64,000 bases of DNA from Mycolicibacter minnesotensis. GTDB taxonomy: Bacteria > Actinomycetota > Actinomycetes > Mycobacteriales > Mycobacteriaceae. The notes under the pieces were generated by a model. That model was not told the DNA's origin and did not search any database. It worked only from the letters and a program-made list of their open reading frames with translations. The position numbers were made by a program, and so were the translations under genes. The stretch is from positions 62,001 through 126,000 of the forward strand of contig NZ_AP022589.1 in NCBI RefSeq assembly GCF_010731755.1, given 5' to 3'. Position 1 is the stretch's first letter, and each line of letters opens with the position of its first letter. Below are positions 55,873-64,000 of the stretch, piece after piece.

Positions 55873-55884
55873 GGCTTAACAGCG

Positions 55885-55922
55885 AAAACCCCTGCCGCCA
55901 CGGTGTGACGACAGGGGTTTTT
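55885..55922 (+). terminator. Rho-independent terminator of the tRNA cluster
   Basis: Stem AAAACCCCTG (55885-55894) with CAGGGGTTTT (55912-55921), ten pairs with a 17-base loop, and an extra T. The left arm A-run and right arm T-run mean it can also terminate the minus-strand gene that converges on it. Confidence 0.85.
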
Positions 55923-55932
55923 CCGTCCCGGG

Positions 55933-56214
55933 CTAGCCCTTCTGGTTGGCCTTGAGCACCAGACCGACCAGCGCGGTGACGACGGTGCCCAGCACGCCGC
56001 CGCCGACCAGACTGCCGGCAGCGTTGGCGAGGTCGAATCCACCGGCACTACCGCTGGCGAGGATGCTGTTCAGCAGGCCGCCGCCGGCTAGGCCACCGAG
56101 CCCACCACTGATCAGACTCCCCAGCCCTCCCGGACTGGGAATCTTTGCCGAAGCGTCGGCCGCTTTACCCCCGAGTGCGCCCCCGAGAGCCCCCGCGATC
56201 AGCGATTCGAGCAT
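55933..56214 (-). CDS. Small glycine-rich protein, unknown
   Basis: 93 residues, about one quarter glycine, with a C-terminal hydrophobic helix (V-L-G-T-V-V-T-A-L-V-G-L-V-L) followed by a basic tail. No signal peptide. GGAG lies 8 bases before the ATG. The repeated G-G-L and G-S-L patterns suggest a membrane-inserting or glycine-zipper peptide. Divergent from the clpC2-like gene with about 190 bases between, which hold the operators. Confidence 0.65.
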   Translation of the reverse strand: MLESLIAGALGGALGGKAADASAKIPSPGGLGSLISGGLGGLAGGGLLNSILASGSAGGFDLANAAGSLVGGGVLGTVVTALVGLVLKANQKG

Positions 56215-56350
56215 GGTGTACTCCTTTTCGACGGTGCGCCGCATTGTTAGCTACGCATACAGGTCAGTTATAACGAAGATCACAGTTGACAGCGCCGCGA
56301 ATGCGGAGATCGGGCCGGAAATGCTCGGCGGAGCTACCACGAGGGCCATT

Positions 56351-56397
56351 CGTCAACTAACGGTTGACGCACGGCCACCGTCAACCTAGAGTTGACG
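56351..56397. promoter_or_regulatory. Two identical operators before the clpC2-like gene
   Basis: Two copies of CGTCAAC-N5-GTTGACG (56351-56369 and 56379-56397), each a perfect 7-base inverted repeat with a 5-base spacer and centres 28 bases apart. The second ends three bases before the start codon. A single half-site (GTTGAC) lies further upstream at 56285. The gene it precedes encodes a DNA-binding helix-turn-helix, so autorepression is likely. Confidence 0.75.
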
Positions 56398-56400
56398 ATC

Positions 56401-57147
56401 ATGGCCGATCCGACCCGCCTGTCCCCTACCGTCCGCCTCGACGACCTGATCAACGCCATCACGGGCGTGCATGACAATCCCTTGGAGCGCCTGACCGACG
56501 CGGTACTGGCCGCCGAACACCTCGGGGAGGTGGCCGACCATCTCATCGGGCATTTCGTCGACCAGGCACGGCGATCAGGCGCGTCCTGGACCGATATCGG
56601 CAAGTGCATGGGAGTCACCAAGCAAGCGGCCCAGAAGAGGTTCGTACCGCGGCCCGAGGCCGCCACTCTCGATCCCTCCCAGGGCTTCGCGCGTTTCACC
56701 CTGCGGGCACGCAATGCTGTGGTGGCGGCCCAGAACGCCGCCCAGCGCGCCCATCACGCCGAGATCACCCCCGAGCACCTGATTCTCGGACTGCTCGACG
56801 ATCACGAGGCGCTGGCCGCCGCACTGCTGACCGCGCAGCACATCGACCCGGCGGTGGTCGCGGCCGCTGTCACCCTGCCACCGGGTGGCACCGAACCACC
56901 GGTGCTGATCCCGTTCAGCGGCCCGGCCCGCAAGGCCCTGGAGTTGACCTTCCGCACCGCACTTCGTCTGGGGCACAACTACATCGGTACCGAACACCTC
57001 CTGCTGGCCCTGCTGGAGGCAGAAGACGGCGACGGCCCCCTGCATCACGCCGGCGTGGACCGGGACCGGGCCGAAACCGACCTCACCGACGCGTTGGCGG
57101 CGATCACCACAGACGGCGCTGCCCCCGACGCTGAAACCACGAGCTGA
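56401..57147 (+). CDS. clpC2: ClpC2-like protein: helix-turn-helix plus Clp N-domain
   Basis: 248 residues, close to ClpC2 (Rv2667, 252). The N-terminal 85 residues contain a helix-turn-helix (about 62-81: S-W-T-D-I-G-K-C-M-G-V-T-K-Q-A-A-Q). From about 95 a double Clp N-domain follows, with P-E-H-L-I-L-G-L-L in the first repeat and T-E-H-L-L-L-A-L-L in the second. There is no ATPase domain. I recall ClpC2 being reported to bind cyclomarin-type compounds that target ClpC1 and to repress itself; the twin operators here fit that. ATG at 56401. Confidence 0.9.
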   Translation: MADPTRLSPTVRLDDLINAITGVHDNPLERLTDAVLAAEHLGEVADHLIGHFVDQARRSGASWTDIGKCMGVTKQAAQKRFVPRPEAATLDPSQGFARFTLRARNAVVAAQNAAQRAHHAEITPEHLILGLLDDHEALAAALLTAQHIDPAVVAAAVTLPPGGTEPPVLIPFSGPARKALELTFRTALRLGHNYIGTEHLLLALLEAEDGDGPLHHAGVDRDRAETDLTDALAAITTDGAAPDAETTS

Positions 57148-57241
57148 GCGCAATCCCACCGCTGGGCGAACCCACCGGGCCAAGGCTGCTGCACCCGCGA
57201 TCCCGATGTGCCATCATGCCCAGGAGGCAAACGAAGAGGAC

Positions 57242-57781
57242 ATGATGCAACGCTGGATTCTGGCCCTGGTCACGTCGGTCATCACCACGCTGGCGGCGTT
57301 GATGACGCCGGCCGTCGGGTACGCCACGCCAACCACCACCCCCGAGGCTCCGATCGGACGCCTGGGTGACACGCTGCGCATCTCCTACCACGACGAGGCA
57401 TTCGGCCCCATCGTCGCCGATGTCACGGTGCATGACGTAGTGCCCAGCGAGATCCCGCCGGGTTGGGGTGCCAACGGTTCGCCGCGCTGGCGCAATCAGG
57501 GCGGGCCGTGGCGGGCCAACGTGACCATTCACCCGATCTCGGTGCCCAACCCCTACATCATGGCCGCCTCGGTGACCTTCGACGGCGTCACGCCCGGTGG
57601 CGATGCCTACGTCGCCAAGCACACCGATGACCCCACCACCCTGGACGCCGTACTGATCAACGCTCCCGCGGGCTCCACCGTGGACGGCGGCGTCTACTGG
57701 GATGTCTACCGGGGCTTAGTCACCCACGTGGTGATGCTGGCGCGCAACACCGGCCTGCGCCTGGCCCAGTGGAATCTGTGA
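57242..57781 (+). CDS. Secreted DUF1942/MPT63-like protein (Rv2668-like)
   Basis: 179 residues with a clear signal peptide (about 1-28, ending A-V-G-Y-A-T). The mature part resembles the MPT63 immunoglobulin-like fold: I-G-R-L-G-D-T-L at its first strand and G-G-V-Y-W-D-V-Y in the second half match the G-K-L-G-S and G-K-I-Y-F-D-V pattern. Position matches Rv2668. It is probably a secreted or cell-wall protein with no enzyme activity. The ATG at 57242 has another ATG right after it. Confidence 0.8.
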   Translation: MMQRWILALVTSVITTLAALMTPAVGYATPTTTPEAPIGRLGDTLRISYHDEAFGPIVADVTVHDVVPSEIPPGWGANGSPRWRNQGGPWRANVTIHPISVPNPYIMAASVTFDGVTPGGDAYVAKHTDDPTTLDAVLINAPAGSTVDGGVYWDVYRGLVTHVVMLARNTGLRLAQWNL

Positions 57782-57782
57782 A

Positions 57783-58826
57783 TTAGTCGGTCCGGCTCAG
57801 CGCCAACAGCCGGGAGGTGGCCCGCAGATATTTCTTGCGATAGCCCCCGGCCAACATCTCCGCGGTGAAAATGCCGTCCAGCTTGGTCCCGGATGCCACC
57901 ACCGGGATACCCGCGTCGTACAGCCGGTCGGTGAGCGCCACGAGCCGCAGCGCCACATTCTGATCTTCGATGGGGTGCGCCCCGGTGAGAAACACCGCGC
58001 TGACGCCCTCGATCAGCGTGAGATACCGCGACGGGTGCATGGTGGCCAGATGCGCGCAGAGCCCATCGAAGTCGTCCAGCGTGGCACCGGGCCGAGCGGC
58101 TGCGCGCTGAGCGACCTGCTGGGCTGAAGGAGGCTCGGGTGCCGGTGGAAGATCCCGATGCCGATAGTCCGGTCCGTCGACCCGTACCGGAGTGAAAATG
58201 CTTGCCAGTGCACTGATCTCGCGCAAGAAATCCTGGACCGCAAAACGCCCTTCGCCAAGTTGGTCGGGCAACGTGTTCGATGTCGCGGCGATCGACACCC
58301 CACGCGCCACCAGTTCCGACAACAGCCGCGAGACCAAGGTGGTATTGCCGGGATCGTCGAGCTCGAACTCATCGATACACACCACGGTGTAGCCACCGAG
58401 CAATTCGATGCACTCGGTGAAGCCGAAGACCCCGGCCAACTGAGTCAGCTCCATGAACGTCGCAAACGCCGTCCGGTGCGGCTGCGCTCCCGGAGCGTCG
58501 GTGATCTCGCGATAGACCGAAGCCAGCAGGTGTGTCTTGCCGACTCCGAAACCCCCGTCAAGGTAGATGCCCACGCCCGGAAGCACCTCGCGTCGGCCCA
58601 ACAGCCTGCGGCGTCCGGCGCGCCGAGCCAGCGCCTGCGTGCAGAACGTGGTGCACGCACTCACCGCCGCCGCCTGACTGGGTTGCGCCGGATCCGGCCG
58701 GTAGCTGCTGAAGCGGGCGCCGGCGAACGTCGGCGGGGGTTTGAGCTGCGCTATCAACCGTTCCGGGGAGACCGCCGGATGCCGGTCCACCAGGTGAGGA
58801 ATCGACTCGGCGGCGGGATTAGACAC
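57783..58826 (-). CDS. AFG1/ZapE family ATPase (Rv2670c-like)
   Basis: 347 residues, a P-loop ATPase of the AFG1/ZapE family. Walker A is G-F-G-V-G-K-T-H, Walker B is V-V-C-I-D-E-F-E-L, and A-A-T-S-N-T-L-P is the sensor region. In other bacteria it acts at the division septum under stress or in protein quality control. GTG at 58826 is the preferred start; a start further upstream would overlap the ribD-like start and is less likely. Confidence 0.88.
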   Translation of the reverse strand: MSNPAAESIPHLVDRHPAVSPERLIAQLKPPPTFAGARFSSYRPDPAQPSQAAAVSACTTFCTQALARRAGRRRLLGRREVLPGVGIYLDGGFGVGKTHLLASVYREITDAPGAQPHRTAFATFMELTQLAGVFGFTECIELLGGYTVVCIDEFELDDPGNTTLVSRLLSELVARGVSIAATSNTLPDQLGEGRFAVQDFLREISALASIFTPVRVDGPDYRHRDLPPAPEPPSAQQVAQRAAARPGATLDDFDGLCAHLATMHPSRYLTLIEGVSAVFLTGAHPIEDQNVALRLVALTDRLYDAGIPVVASGTKLDGIFTAEMLAGGYRKKYLRATSRLLALSRTD

Positions 58827-58860
58827 GCACGAACTGTAGTCACATGGTGCAATCGAGGCC

Positions 58861-59643
58861 ATGTCCGACCTCAGCGCAGACCCCGGATTCACCCTGCTGG
58901 GCTCGACGTCCTCCGTCGATGACGTCGAGCTGGACAGGCTCTACGCCTACCCCGAGGCAGCCGAAGCACGGGTGTGGCTGCGGGCCAACTTCATCGGCAG
59001 CATCGACGGCGGCGCGACCGTGGTCGGAACCTCCGGCGGACTGGCCGGTCCCGGCGATCGGACCCTGTTCATGCTGCTGCGGGCACTGGCCGATGTCGTC
59101 GTCGTCGGCGCCGGAACGGTCCGGGTCGAAAACTACGGTGGAGCGCGACTGAGCGTGGCGCAACGCCAGGACCGCCGAGACCGCGGGCAGTCCGAGGTGC
59201 CGCGCCTGGCCATCGTGACGCAATCCGGGCAGTTGGACCGCGACATGCGGGTCCTCACCGACACCGAAACCGCGCCGCTGGTGCTGACCTGCGCTGCGGC
59301 CGCCGAGGACACCCGCCGGCGACTGATCGGGCAGGCAGAAGTGGTCGACTGCTCGGCGGATGACCCCGGCCGGGTCGATGCGGCGGCGCTGCTGGCGGCG
59401 TTGGCCCAACGTGGTCACCACCGGCTGCTCACCGAAGGCGGACCCACCCTGCTGGGATCCTTCATCGAAGGCGAACTGCTCGATGAACTGTGCCTGACCA
59501 TGGCGCCTTTCCTGGTCGGCGGACTGGCCCGGCGCATCGCCACGGGTCCCAGCGAGCTGCGGACCCCGATGCGCTGTGCGCATCTGCTCGCCGACGAATC
59601 CGGCTACCTCTACGCCCGCTACCTCACGAGCGGGCGCCTATAA
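58861..59643 (+). CDS. RibD-like pyrimidine reductase (Rv2671-like)
   Basis: 260 residues, only the C-terminal reductase half of the RibD fold, without a deaminase. Landmarks: N-F-I-G-S-I-D-G-G for substrate binding, V-V-V-G-A-G-T-V-R-V-E for NADPH, and L-T-E-G-G-P-T-L-L-G-S. Rv2671 has this architecture and has been reported to support dihydrofolate reductase activity and to affect para-aminosalicylate sensitivity. Role in riboflavin synthesis is inference. Confidence 0.9.
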   Translation: MSDLSADPGFTLLGSTSSVDDVELDRLYAYPEAAEARVWLRANFIGSIDGGATVVGTSGGLAGPGDRTLFMLLRALADVVVVGAGTVRVENYGGARLSVAQRQDRRDRGQSEVPRLAIVTQSGQLDRDMRVLTDTETAPLVLTCAAAAEDTRRRLIGQAEVVDCSADDPGRVDAAALLAALAQRGHHRLLTEGGPTLLGSFIEGELLDELCLTMAPFLVGGLARRIATGPSELRTPMRCAHLLADESGYLYARYLTSGRL

Positions 59644-59653
59644 GGTGACAGGC

Positions 59654-61240
59654 ATGACCAGCTCTTCGAGGCTCGCCCGGATCGCGGCAGTGACGGTAGC
59701 CGCCGCCGTACTGACCGGCTCCGCGTCCCTGCTGGCCGGTTGCGCACCCGGGCTGGCCGCCGACCCGCGTTTCGCGACCAACTCCGGGGCCGGGGCCCAG
59801 GGTCAACCCGAATCCACCCCGGATCACGCGGGGCCACCCCCGGTCGAGGTACCCAAGAACGACCTGCCCTGGCACGACTGCACGGCTCGGGTGTTCGGCG
59901 ACGCCGCGCTGCCTGCCACACCCGGTGTACGGCTGGACTGCGCCAGCTACGACGCCGACATCGACCCGCTGGGCGGTGGCTCCAGCGCGATCAGCATCGG
60001 GGTGGTACGCGCCCGGTCGGTGCAGACCCCGGCAGATGCGGGCCCCGTGGTGTTCACCACCGGCTGGGACCTGCCGTCGTCGCTGCAGCTACCGATCTGG
60101 CTGTCGCGTGCCGGAGCGGACGTACTCACCAGCCACCCGATCGTCGCGGTGGACCGTCGTGGCCTCGGGATGTCCAGCCCGGTGGACTGCCGAGACCGCA
60201 GCCAGCGCGACACGATGTGGAATCAGGCGCAGTTCTCCCCCGGCGACGACCCGGTAGCCAGCCTGGCCACCGTCACGATGGAGGCCACCACCGACTGCAC
60301 CGACTCGATCTCGCCCGGCGAGTCCTCCTACGACAACACCCACGCCGCCACCGACCTCGAACGCCTGCGCAGCATCTGGGATATCCCGGCCCTGTCGCTG
60401 GTCGGCATCGGCAACGGCGCCCAGCTCGCGCTGGCGTACGCCGCGTCGCACCCGGGGAAGGTGGCCCGGCTGGCACTGGACTCCCCCATCCCCTTGGGTG
60501 CGGCCGCCGAATCCGCTGCCGAGGAGCGGGTCAAGGGCCAAGAGGCTGCCTTCGAAGAGTTCGCCGCCCAGTGCCTCGCGGTGAGCTGCGCACTGGGCCC
60601 CGACCCCAAAGCCGCGATCGATGCGCTGCTGGGCGCGGCACGCGCTGGGCACGGCCCCGGCGGCGCATCAGTCGCCGCGGTCACCAACGCGATCGTTACG
60701 GCCCTGGGCTATCCCACCGGCGACCGTGTGAACAGCACCAACGAATTGGCCAAGGCGCTGGCCTCGGCCAATTCCGGCGATGCCAACCTGCTCAACAATC
60801 TGATCAACCGGGCCCAAGGCACCACCGGAAGCGACGGCCGGTTCATCAATTTCTGCGCCGACGCCCTCAACCGCCCCACCCCGGACCGAATCCGGGAACT
60901 GGTGGTCGCCTGGGGCAAGGAGTACCCCCAATTCGGTGCCGTCGGCGCCCTAGACATGGCGCAATGTCTGAGCTGGCCCAGCAGCAGCACCCCCGAACCG
61001 CCCAAGGAACTCACGATCGACGTCCTGCTGCTCGGGGTACAAAACGACCCGATCGTCGGTGAAGAGGGCGTGGCCGCAACCGCGGCGGCCGTCATCAACG
61101 CCGGAGCGACCAGCAAGCGCGTGATGTGGCAGGGCATCGGCCACGGCGCCGCGGTGTACTCGTCGTGCGCTCTGCCGCCGCTGATCGGCTACCTCGACAG
61201 CGGCAAGCTGCCCGAGACCGACGTCTACTGCCCCGCCTGA
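59654..61240 (+). CDS. Alpha/beta-hydrolase lipoprotein (Rv2672-like), nucleophile replaced
   Basis: 528 residues, a lipoprotein (lipobox L-L-A-G-C at about residue 28) of the tripeptidyl-aminopeptidase-like alpha/beta hydrolase family. The fold is intact: oxyanion region T-T-G-W-D-L, D-R-R-G-L-G-M-S, a C-terminal D-P-I-V and the catalytic His in G-I-G-H-G. The nucleophile elbow, usually G-x-S-x-G, reads G-I-G-N-G, so the serine is Gly253. Acid and His residues remain. Either the family at this locus is non-catalytic or another residue serves. Confidence 0.88.
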   Translation: MTSSSRLARIAAVTVAAAVLTGSASLLAGCAPGLAADPRFATNSGAGAQGQPESTPDHAGPPPVEVPKNDLPWHDCTARVFGDAALPATPGVRLDCASYDADIDPLGGGSSAISIGVVRARSVQTPADAGPVVFTTGWDLPSSLQLPIWLSRAGADVLTSHPIVAVDRRGLGMSSPVDCRDRSQRDTMWNQAQFSPGDDPVASLATVTMEATTDCTDSISPGESSYDNTHAATDLERLRSIWDIPALSLVGIGNGAQLALAYAASHPGKVARLALDSPIPLGAAAESAAEERVKGQEAAFEEFAAQCLAVSCALGPDPKAAIDALLGAARAGHGPGGASVAAVTNAIVTALGYPTGDRVNSTNELAKALASANSGDANLLNNLINRAQGTTGSDGRFINFCADALNRPTPDRIRELVVAWGKEYPQFGAVGALDMAQCLSWPSSSTPEPPKELTIDVLLLGVQNDPIVGEEGVAATAAAVINAGATSKRVMWQGIGHGAAVYSSCALPPLIGYLDSGKLPETDVYCPA

Positions 61241-61288
61241 CCCAGCCTGATCCGGACCACCAGTCCCGGTCCGGGGTACGGTTCGCTG

Positions 61289-62587
61289 GTGACGGCAGCC
61301 GACTCCTTGATGCACCGGGCGGGCACCGCCCTGCTGGCCGCGTTCCGGCCCCCCACGTCCCCGCCCAGCACCGCGACGGTCCTGCGTTCGGTGCTGTGGC
61401 CGGTGGCAATCATGTCGTTGATCCACCGCGCCATCATTCTGCCGTTGAACGGCAACATCACCGACGACTTCAAGCCGGTGTACCGGGCGGTGCTGAACTT
61501 CCGCCAGGGCCTCGACATCTACAACGAGCACTTCGACTACGTCGACCCGCACTATCTGTACTCCCCCGGCGGCACCCTGCTGATGTCGCCGTTCGGGTAT
61601 CTGCCCGAGACCCTGTCGCGGTACACATTCATCGCCACCAACACGATCGCGATCGTGCTCGCCGCCTACCTGCTGCTGCGGATGTTCGGATTCGGGCTGA
61701 GCTCGGTCGCGGCGCCCGCCCTGCTTGCTGCGATGTTCCTCACCGAAAGCGTGAGCAGCACACTGGTGTTCACCAACATCAACGGCGTGATCCTGCTGGC
61801 CGAGGTACTGTTCCTACGCTGGTTGCTCGACGGCCGGGCGAGTCGCCAGTGGTGGGCCGGGCTAGCGATCGGGCTGACAGTAGTGGTCAAGCCCGTCCTG
61901 ATTCCGCTGCTGCTGCTGCCACTGCTGAACCGGCAGTGGCGACCTCTCATCGGGGCGATCGCGATGCCGGCACTGTTCAACGTGGTGGCGTTCCCGCTGG
62001 CCAGCGACCCGACCAGCTACTTCACCCACACCGTTCCTTACATCATGGGAACGCGCGACTACTTCAACTCCTCGATCCTGGGCAATGGCGTGTTCTTCGG
62101 GCTGCCGTCGGGTCTCATTCTGTTCCTGCGGGTGTTGTTCACCGCCCTGGCCGCCGTCAGCCTGTGGCTGCTCTATCGCTACTACCGCACCCGCGACACC
62201 CGGTTCTGGCTGCTGACGTCCTCGGGTGTGCTGCTGACGGCGTCGTTCCTGGTCCTGTCACTGGGCCAGGGCTACTACTCGATCGTGTTGTTCCCGTTCC
62301 TGATGACGGTAGTGCTGCCCAACTCGGTGCTGCGCAACTGGCCGGCGTGGTTGGGTGTCTACGGCTTCATGACGCTGGACAAGTGGCTGATCTTCCGCTG
62401 GATGAATATCGGGCGGCCACTGGACTACCTCAAGATCACCTACGGCTGGTCACTGCTGCTGATCGTCGTCTGCACGGTGTTGTGCTACCGCTACCTGGAC
62501 GCCCGCGAACAGGGTCGCCTGGCTGATGGAATCGATCCGGCATGGCTGGCCGCCGAGTCGACGCGGAAGGTTAACGTGGAGGTATGA
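61289..62587 (+). CDS. aftC: Arabinofuranosyltransferase AftC
   Basis: 432 residues with about ten membrane helices, GT87 family. AftC adds alpha-1,3-arabinofuranosyl branches to arabinogalactan and LAM from decaprenyl-phospho-arabinose outside the membrane. The catalytic-type acidic start N-I-T-D-D-F-K-P-V-Y follows helix 1 (residue ~57), as in Rv2673. GTG start. The stop overlaps the msrB start. Confidence 0.93.
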   Translation: MTAADSLMHRAGTALLAAFRPPTSPPSTATVLRSVLWPVAIMSLIHRAIILPLNGNITDDFKPVYRAVLNFRQGLDIYNEHFDYVDPHYLYSPGGTLLMSPFGYLPETLSRYTFIATNTIAIVLAAYLLLRMFGFGLSSVAAPALLAAMFLTESVSSTLVFTNINGVILLAEVLFLRWLLDGRASRQWWAGLAIGLTVVVKPVLIPLLLLPLLNRQWRPLIGAIAMPALFNVVAFPLASDPTSYFTHTVPYIMGTRDYFNSSILGNGVFFGLPSGLILFLRVLFTALAAVSLWLLYRYYRTRDTRFWLLTSSGVLLTASFLVLSLGQGYYSIVLFPFLMTVVLPNSVLRNWPAWLGVYGFMTLDKWLIFRWMNIGRPLDYLKITYGWSLLLIVVCTVLCYRYLDAREQGRLADGIDPAWLAAESTRKVNVEV

Positions 62588-62991
62588 CGTCTCCCAAGGT
62601 GTCCCTCACCGACGACGAGTGGCGCGCGAAGCTGACCCCCCAAGAGTTCGCGGTGCTGCGCCGCGCCGGTACCGAACCGCCCAACACCGGCGAATACACC
62701 GATACGACCACCGAGGGTGTGTACGAGTGCCGAGCGTGCGGCGCCGAATTGTTCCGCAGCACCGAGAAGTTCCACTCGCACTGCGGCTGGCCGTCGTTCT
62801 TCGACCCGGCCGACTCCGACGCGGTGATCCTGCGCTCGGACAACTCGCTGGGTATGGCACGCACCGAGGTGCTGTGCGCGTCCTGCCACAGCCATCTCGG
62901 GCACGTGTTCACCGGCGAGGGCTACCCCACCCCGACCGATCAGCGCTACTGCATCAACAGCATTTGTCTGCGACTGGTGCCACCGTCCTGA
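62584..62991 (+). CDS. msrB: Peptide methionine-(R)-S-oxide reductase MsrB
   Basis: 135 residues. Zinc cysteines C-R-A-C and C-A-S-C, the H-S-H-L-G-H-V-F block, and the catalytic Cys in R-Y-C-I-N-S at the C-terminus. Repairs oxidised methionine in proteins. ATG overlaps the aftC stop by four bases, so the two are coupled. Confidence 0.97.
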   Translation: MTSPKVSLTDDEWRAKLTPQEFAVLRRAGTEPPNTGEYTDTTTEGVYECRACGAELFRSTEKFHSHCGWPSFFDPADSDAVILRSDNSLGMARTEVLCASCHSHLGHVFTGEGYPTPTDQRYCINSICLRLVPPS

Positions 62992-63092
62992 CGACACGGA
63001 TCCTCTCGTCTGTCGGCGAGCCGGAATCTGACGACGGGACACGCCGATAGCGCGTCGCGGTTTTCCGTGTGGAGCCGCACGCGGTCGAGCTG

Positions 63093-63794
63093 TTAGGGCA
63101 GCGACGCCACCAGCTGTTCGACCTCGACCCGGGGACCGGTGAAGAACGGTGTCTCCTCGCGGGCGTGCAGACGGGCTTCGGTATTGCGCAGGTCGCGCAT
63201 CAGGTCGACGATCCGATCGAGTTCGGGAGCCTCGAACGCCAGGATCCACTCGTAGTCACCGAGCGCGAACGCAGGCACGGTGTTGGCCCGGACGTCCTTG
63301 TACTCCCGTGCGGCCATCCCGTGCTCGGCCAGCATCCGGCGGCGGTCCTCTTCGGGCAGGACGTACCACTCCAGCGATCGCACGAAGGGGTAGACACAGA
63401 CGTAGGCGCCTGCCGGCTCACCGGCGATGAACGCCGGGACGTGACTCCGATTGAACTCGGCCGGCCGGTGCAACGCCACGTTGCTCCACACCGGCTCGCA
63501 GGCCCGGCCCAGCGCGGTACGACGGAACCCGGCATAGGTGGCCTGCAGATCCTCGATGCGCTCGGCGTGGGTCCAGATCATGAAGTCGGCATCGGCTCGC
63601 AGGCCTGCCACGTCGTACACCCCGCGGACCACGACGCCGCGCTCCTCCTGCTGCTTGAGGTAGGTGACAACCTGGTCCGCGATCACCTCGCGGCTATCGG
63701 TCCCCTCATCGAGGACTCCGGGACGAACCGAGAACACCGAGAACATCACGTAGCGGAGGGTGGAATTCAGCTTGTCGTAATCGAGGTGCGCCAT
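63093..63794 (-). CDS. hemQ: Coproheme decarboxylase HemQ (chlorite dismutase-like)
   Basis: 233 residues of the Clr-like family. HemQ turns coproheme into heme in the coproporphyrin-dependent pathway used by actinobacteria. Landmarks: [11 protein letters not shown] with the catalytic Tyr, [11 protein letters not shown] with the proximal His region around it. It is 36 bases from the hemY stop on the same strand, so both likely form one operon. Confidence 0.94.
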   Translation of the reverse strand: MAHLDYDKLNSTLRYVMFSVFSVRPGVLDEGTDSREVIADQVVTYLKQQEERGVVVRGVYDVAGLRADADFMIWTHAERIEDLQATYAGFRRTALGRACEPVWSNVALHRPAEFNRSHVPAFIAGEPAGAYVCVYPFVRSLEWYVLPEEDRRRMLAEHGMAAREYKDVRANTVPAFALGDYEWILAFEAPELDRIVDLMRDLRNTEARLHAREETPFFTGPRVEVEQLVASLP

Positions 63795-63828
63795 GGCCCC
63801 TATGCTGCCACGACGCGCCCGGCGATCT

Positions 63829-64000
63829 CTACGGCGCCGGGGTGGCGCTGATCACCGCCGCAACGGCCCGATCGGCCGCGGCGATACAGGCCGGCACACC
63901 GATGCCGTCGAGATAGTTGCCGGCGACCGCGATGGTCGCCGGCAGCGCGGCGCGCAACCCGCCGACCAGCCCCGCATGGCCGGACCGATACTGCGGCATT
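63829..64000 (-). CDS. hemY: Coproporphyrinogen/protoporphyrinogen oxidase HemY, C-terminus
   Basis: Only the last 56 residues are in the window. The C-terminal FAD-binding signature of the family is present: [12 protein letters not shown]. The gene continues off the right edge. Its stop (TAG at 63829) is 34 bases before hemQ, matching Rv2677c-Rv2676c. Confidence 0.9.
   Translation of the reverse strand, partial: MPQYRSGHAGLVGGLRAALPATIAVAGNYLDGIGVPACIAAADRAVAAVISATPAP

Noticed and set aside
1..64000. CRISPR arrays, insertion sequences and prophage genes
   Set aside because: No array of spaced repeats, transposase, integrase or phage structural gene was seen. The only long repeats are the PE-PPE duplication and the in-gene tandem repeats.

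Overview
This window is a high-GC chromosomal segment of a nontuberculous mycobacterium. The gene order follows the Mycobacterium tuberculosis Rv2585c-Rv2677c backbone (secD/secF/yajC, ruvCAB, pdxS/tesB2/pdxT, thrS-HIT-pgsA1-patA-pimA, clpC2-like, ribD-like, aftC, msrB, hemQ, hemY). PE, PPE, EsxG/EsxH and type VII secretion genes confirm the genus. The species cannot be named from the sequence. Annotation is by reading translations and motifs and by family knowledge; no database search was run.

Layout. 1-10007: the Sec accessory genes secD, secF and yajC, a small secreted repeat protein, gabT, the RuvABC Holliday-junction operon and a DUF2252 protein. 10008-33370 is an accessory block: a BASS-family transporter, a type I sulfatase, and a complete ESX (type VII) locus on the minus strand, then a TetR regulator. 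33392-46371 is conserved backbone: YebC, an ABC1 kinase, the PLP synthase genes, an alcohol dehydrogenase, and a tightly overlapping thrS-to-Nudix operon that holds the early phosphatidylinositol mannoside genes. 46436-55126 is mixed metabolism: nitronate monooxygenase, cupin, a winged-helix regulator with ferredoxin, enoyl-CoA hydratase, acyl-CoA synthetase, DedA and a carotenoid oxygenase. 55377-55872 has four tRNA genes. 55933-64000 holds a ClpC2-like regulator with twin operators, a secreted DUF1942-like protein, an AFG1/ZapE-type ATPase, a RibD-like reductase, a degenerate alpha/beta hydrolase, AftC, MsrB, HemQ and the C-terminus of HemY.

The ESX locus is the centre of interest. All of its core parts match ESX-3 (EccA3, B3, C3, D3, E3, MycP3, PE5, PPE4, EsxG, EsxH) in length and sequence, but the locus is rearranged. 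The PE-PPE-esxG-esxH module lies upstream of eccA rather than between eccC and eccD. No espG is present. A TauD/Rv3406-like Fe(II)/2-oxoglutarate dioxygenase sits inside the operon. The PE-PPE pair has been tandemly duplicated and one PE reduced to a stump. The mycosin has lost its catalytic serine (Gly) and its oxyanion asparagine (Asp), and EsxH has lost one zinc ligand (His70 to Arg). Codon usage changes abruptly inside eccB and inside the PPE genes. I infer a second, diverged ESX-3 system with a protease-dead mycosin, possibly borrowing EspG3 from a canonical copy elsewhere in the genome.

The flanks of the island share a regulatory theme. A GTAGTC-N4-GACTAC palindrome lies before the sulfatase and a near-identical one before the TetR gene at the other end of the island, 21 kb away. 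With the BASS transporter and the Rv3406-like dioxygenase this suggests organic sulfate-ester use, as inference only.
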